A DNA stretch of 6,332 nt from UBA1794 sp964439955. GTDB taxonomy: Bacteria > Bacteroidota > Bacteroidia > Bacteroidales > Bacteroidaceae. Positions 6,325-6,332 of this stretch are shown here, one piece after another. Positions within the stretch are counted from its first letter, which is position 1. The number at the start of each line of letters is the position of its first letter. The stretch is taken from the NCBI GenBank assembly GCA_964439955.1, contig CAYTPX010000060.1, positions 1 through 6,332 of the forward strand. Reading direction: 5' to 3'. A model generated the notes under the pieces. That model had not been told where the DNA came from. It was given only the letters and a program-made list of their open reading frames with translations, and ran no database searches. The position numbers and the translations under genes were made by a program.

Positions 6325-6332
6325 CAAATATA
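6325..6332 (-). promoter_or_regulatory. -7 box of the hydrolase promoter (partial promoter)
   Basis: The last eight bases of the window read TATATTTG on the minus strand, an exact TAnnTTTG -7 element. The matching -33 TTG would lie beyond the window edge and cannot be checked. The predicted start of transcription near 6318 gives a leader of about 27 bases. The leader ends AATAATAACG before the ATG at 6291, A-rich and without a Shine-Dalgarno sequence. Confidence 0.6.

Overview
The window looks like a chromosomal stretch from a Bacteroidetes (order Bacteroidales) bacterium. Three observations support this. The promoters visible upstream of transcribed units have the Bacteroidetes sigma-ABfr form (TTG, a 19-20 base spacer, then TAnnTTTG). 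Starts lack Shine-Dalgarno sequences and sit behind A-rich leaders. The largest protein ends in a type IX secretion (T9SS) type A sorting domain. Genus cannot be fixed from the sequence alone; Bacteroides, Parabacteroides and relatives are all plausible. Every supported gene is on the minus strand, so transcription runs from high to low coordinates.

Layout in the direction of transcription. (1) 6291-3502: a large secreted multidomain glycoside hydrolase. It has a signal peptide, a TIM-barrel catalytic domain of clan GH-A/GH30-like type, a ricin-type beta-trefoil, a fibronectin type III domain, a LamG/concanavalin-like domain and the T9SS C-terminal domain. It has its own promoter, whose -7 box is the last eight bases of the window, and a strong terminator hairpin behind it. 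(2) 3359-552: a new promoter drives a compact three-gene run. This is rlmH (23S rRNA pseudouridine methyltransferase), a glycosyltransferase-like protein, and nspC (carboxynorspermidine/carboxyspermidine decarboxylase, the last step of spermidine or norspermidine synthesis). The gaps are 33 and 24 bases, so they are probably co-transcribed. (3) 498-1: a tRNA operon with a clear promoter, in the order Gly(GCC), Leu(CAG), Leu(GAG), Gly(GCC). The last tRNA is cut by the window edge.

The rlmH and nspC genes and the tRNAs are housekeeping functions of translation and polyamine supply. The hydrolase is an accessory glycan-degrading function with no SusC/SusD-type partner in view, and its base composition is clearly more GC-rich than the glycosyltransferase gene. 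I see no CRISPR array, insertion sequence or prophage. Nothing here amounts to a clearly new multi-gene system. The most unusual element is the hydrolase, for its domain combination, its uncertain family and substrate, and its ambiguous N-terminal signal.
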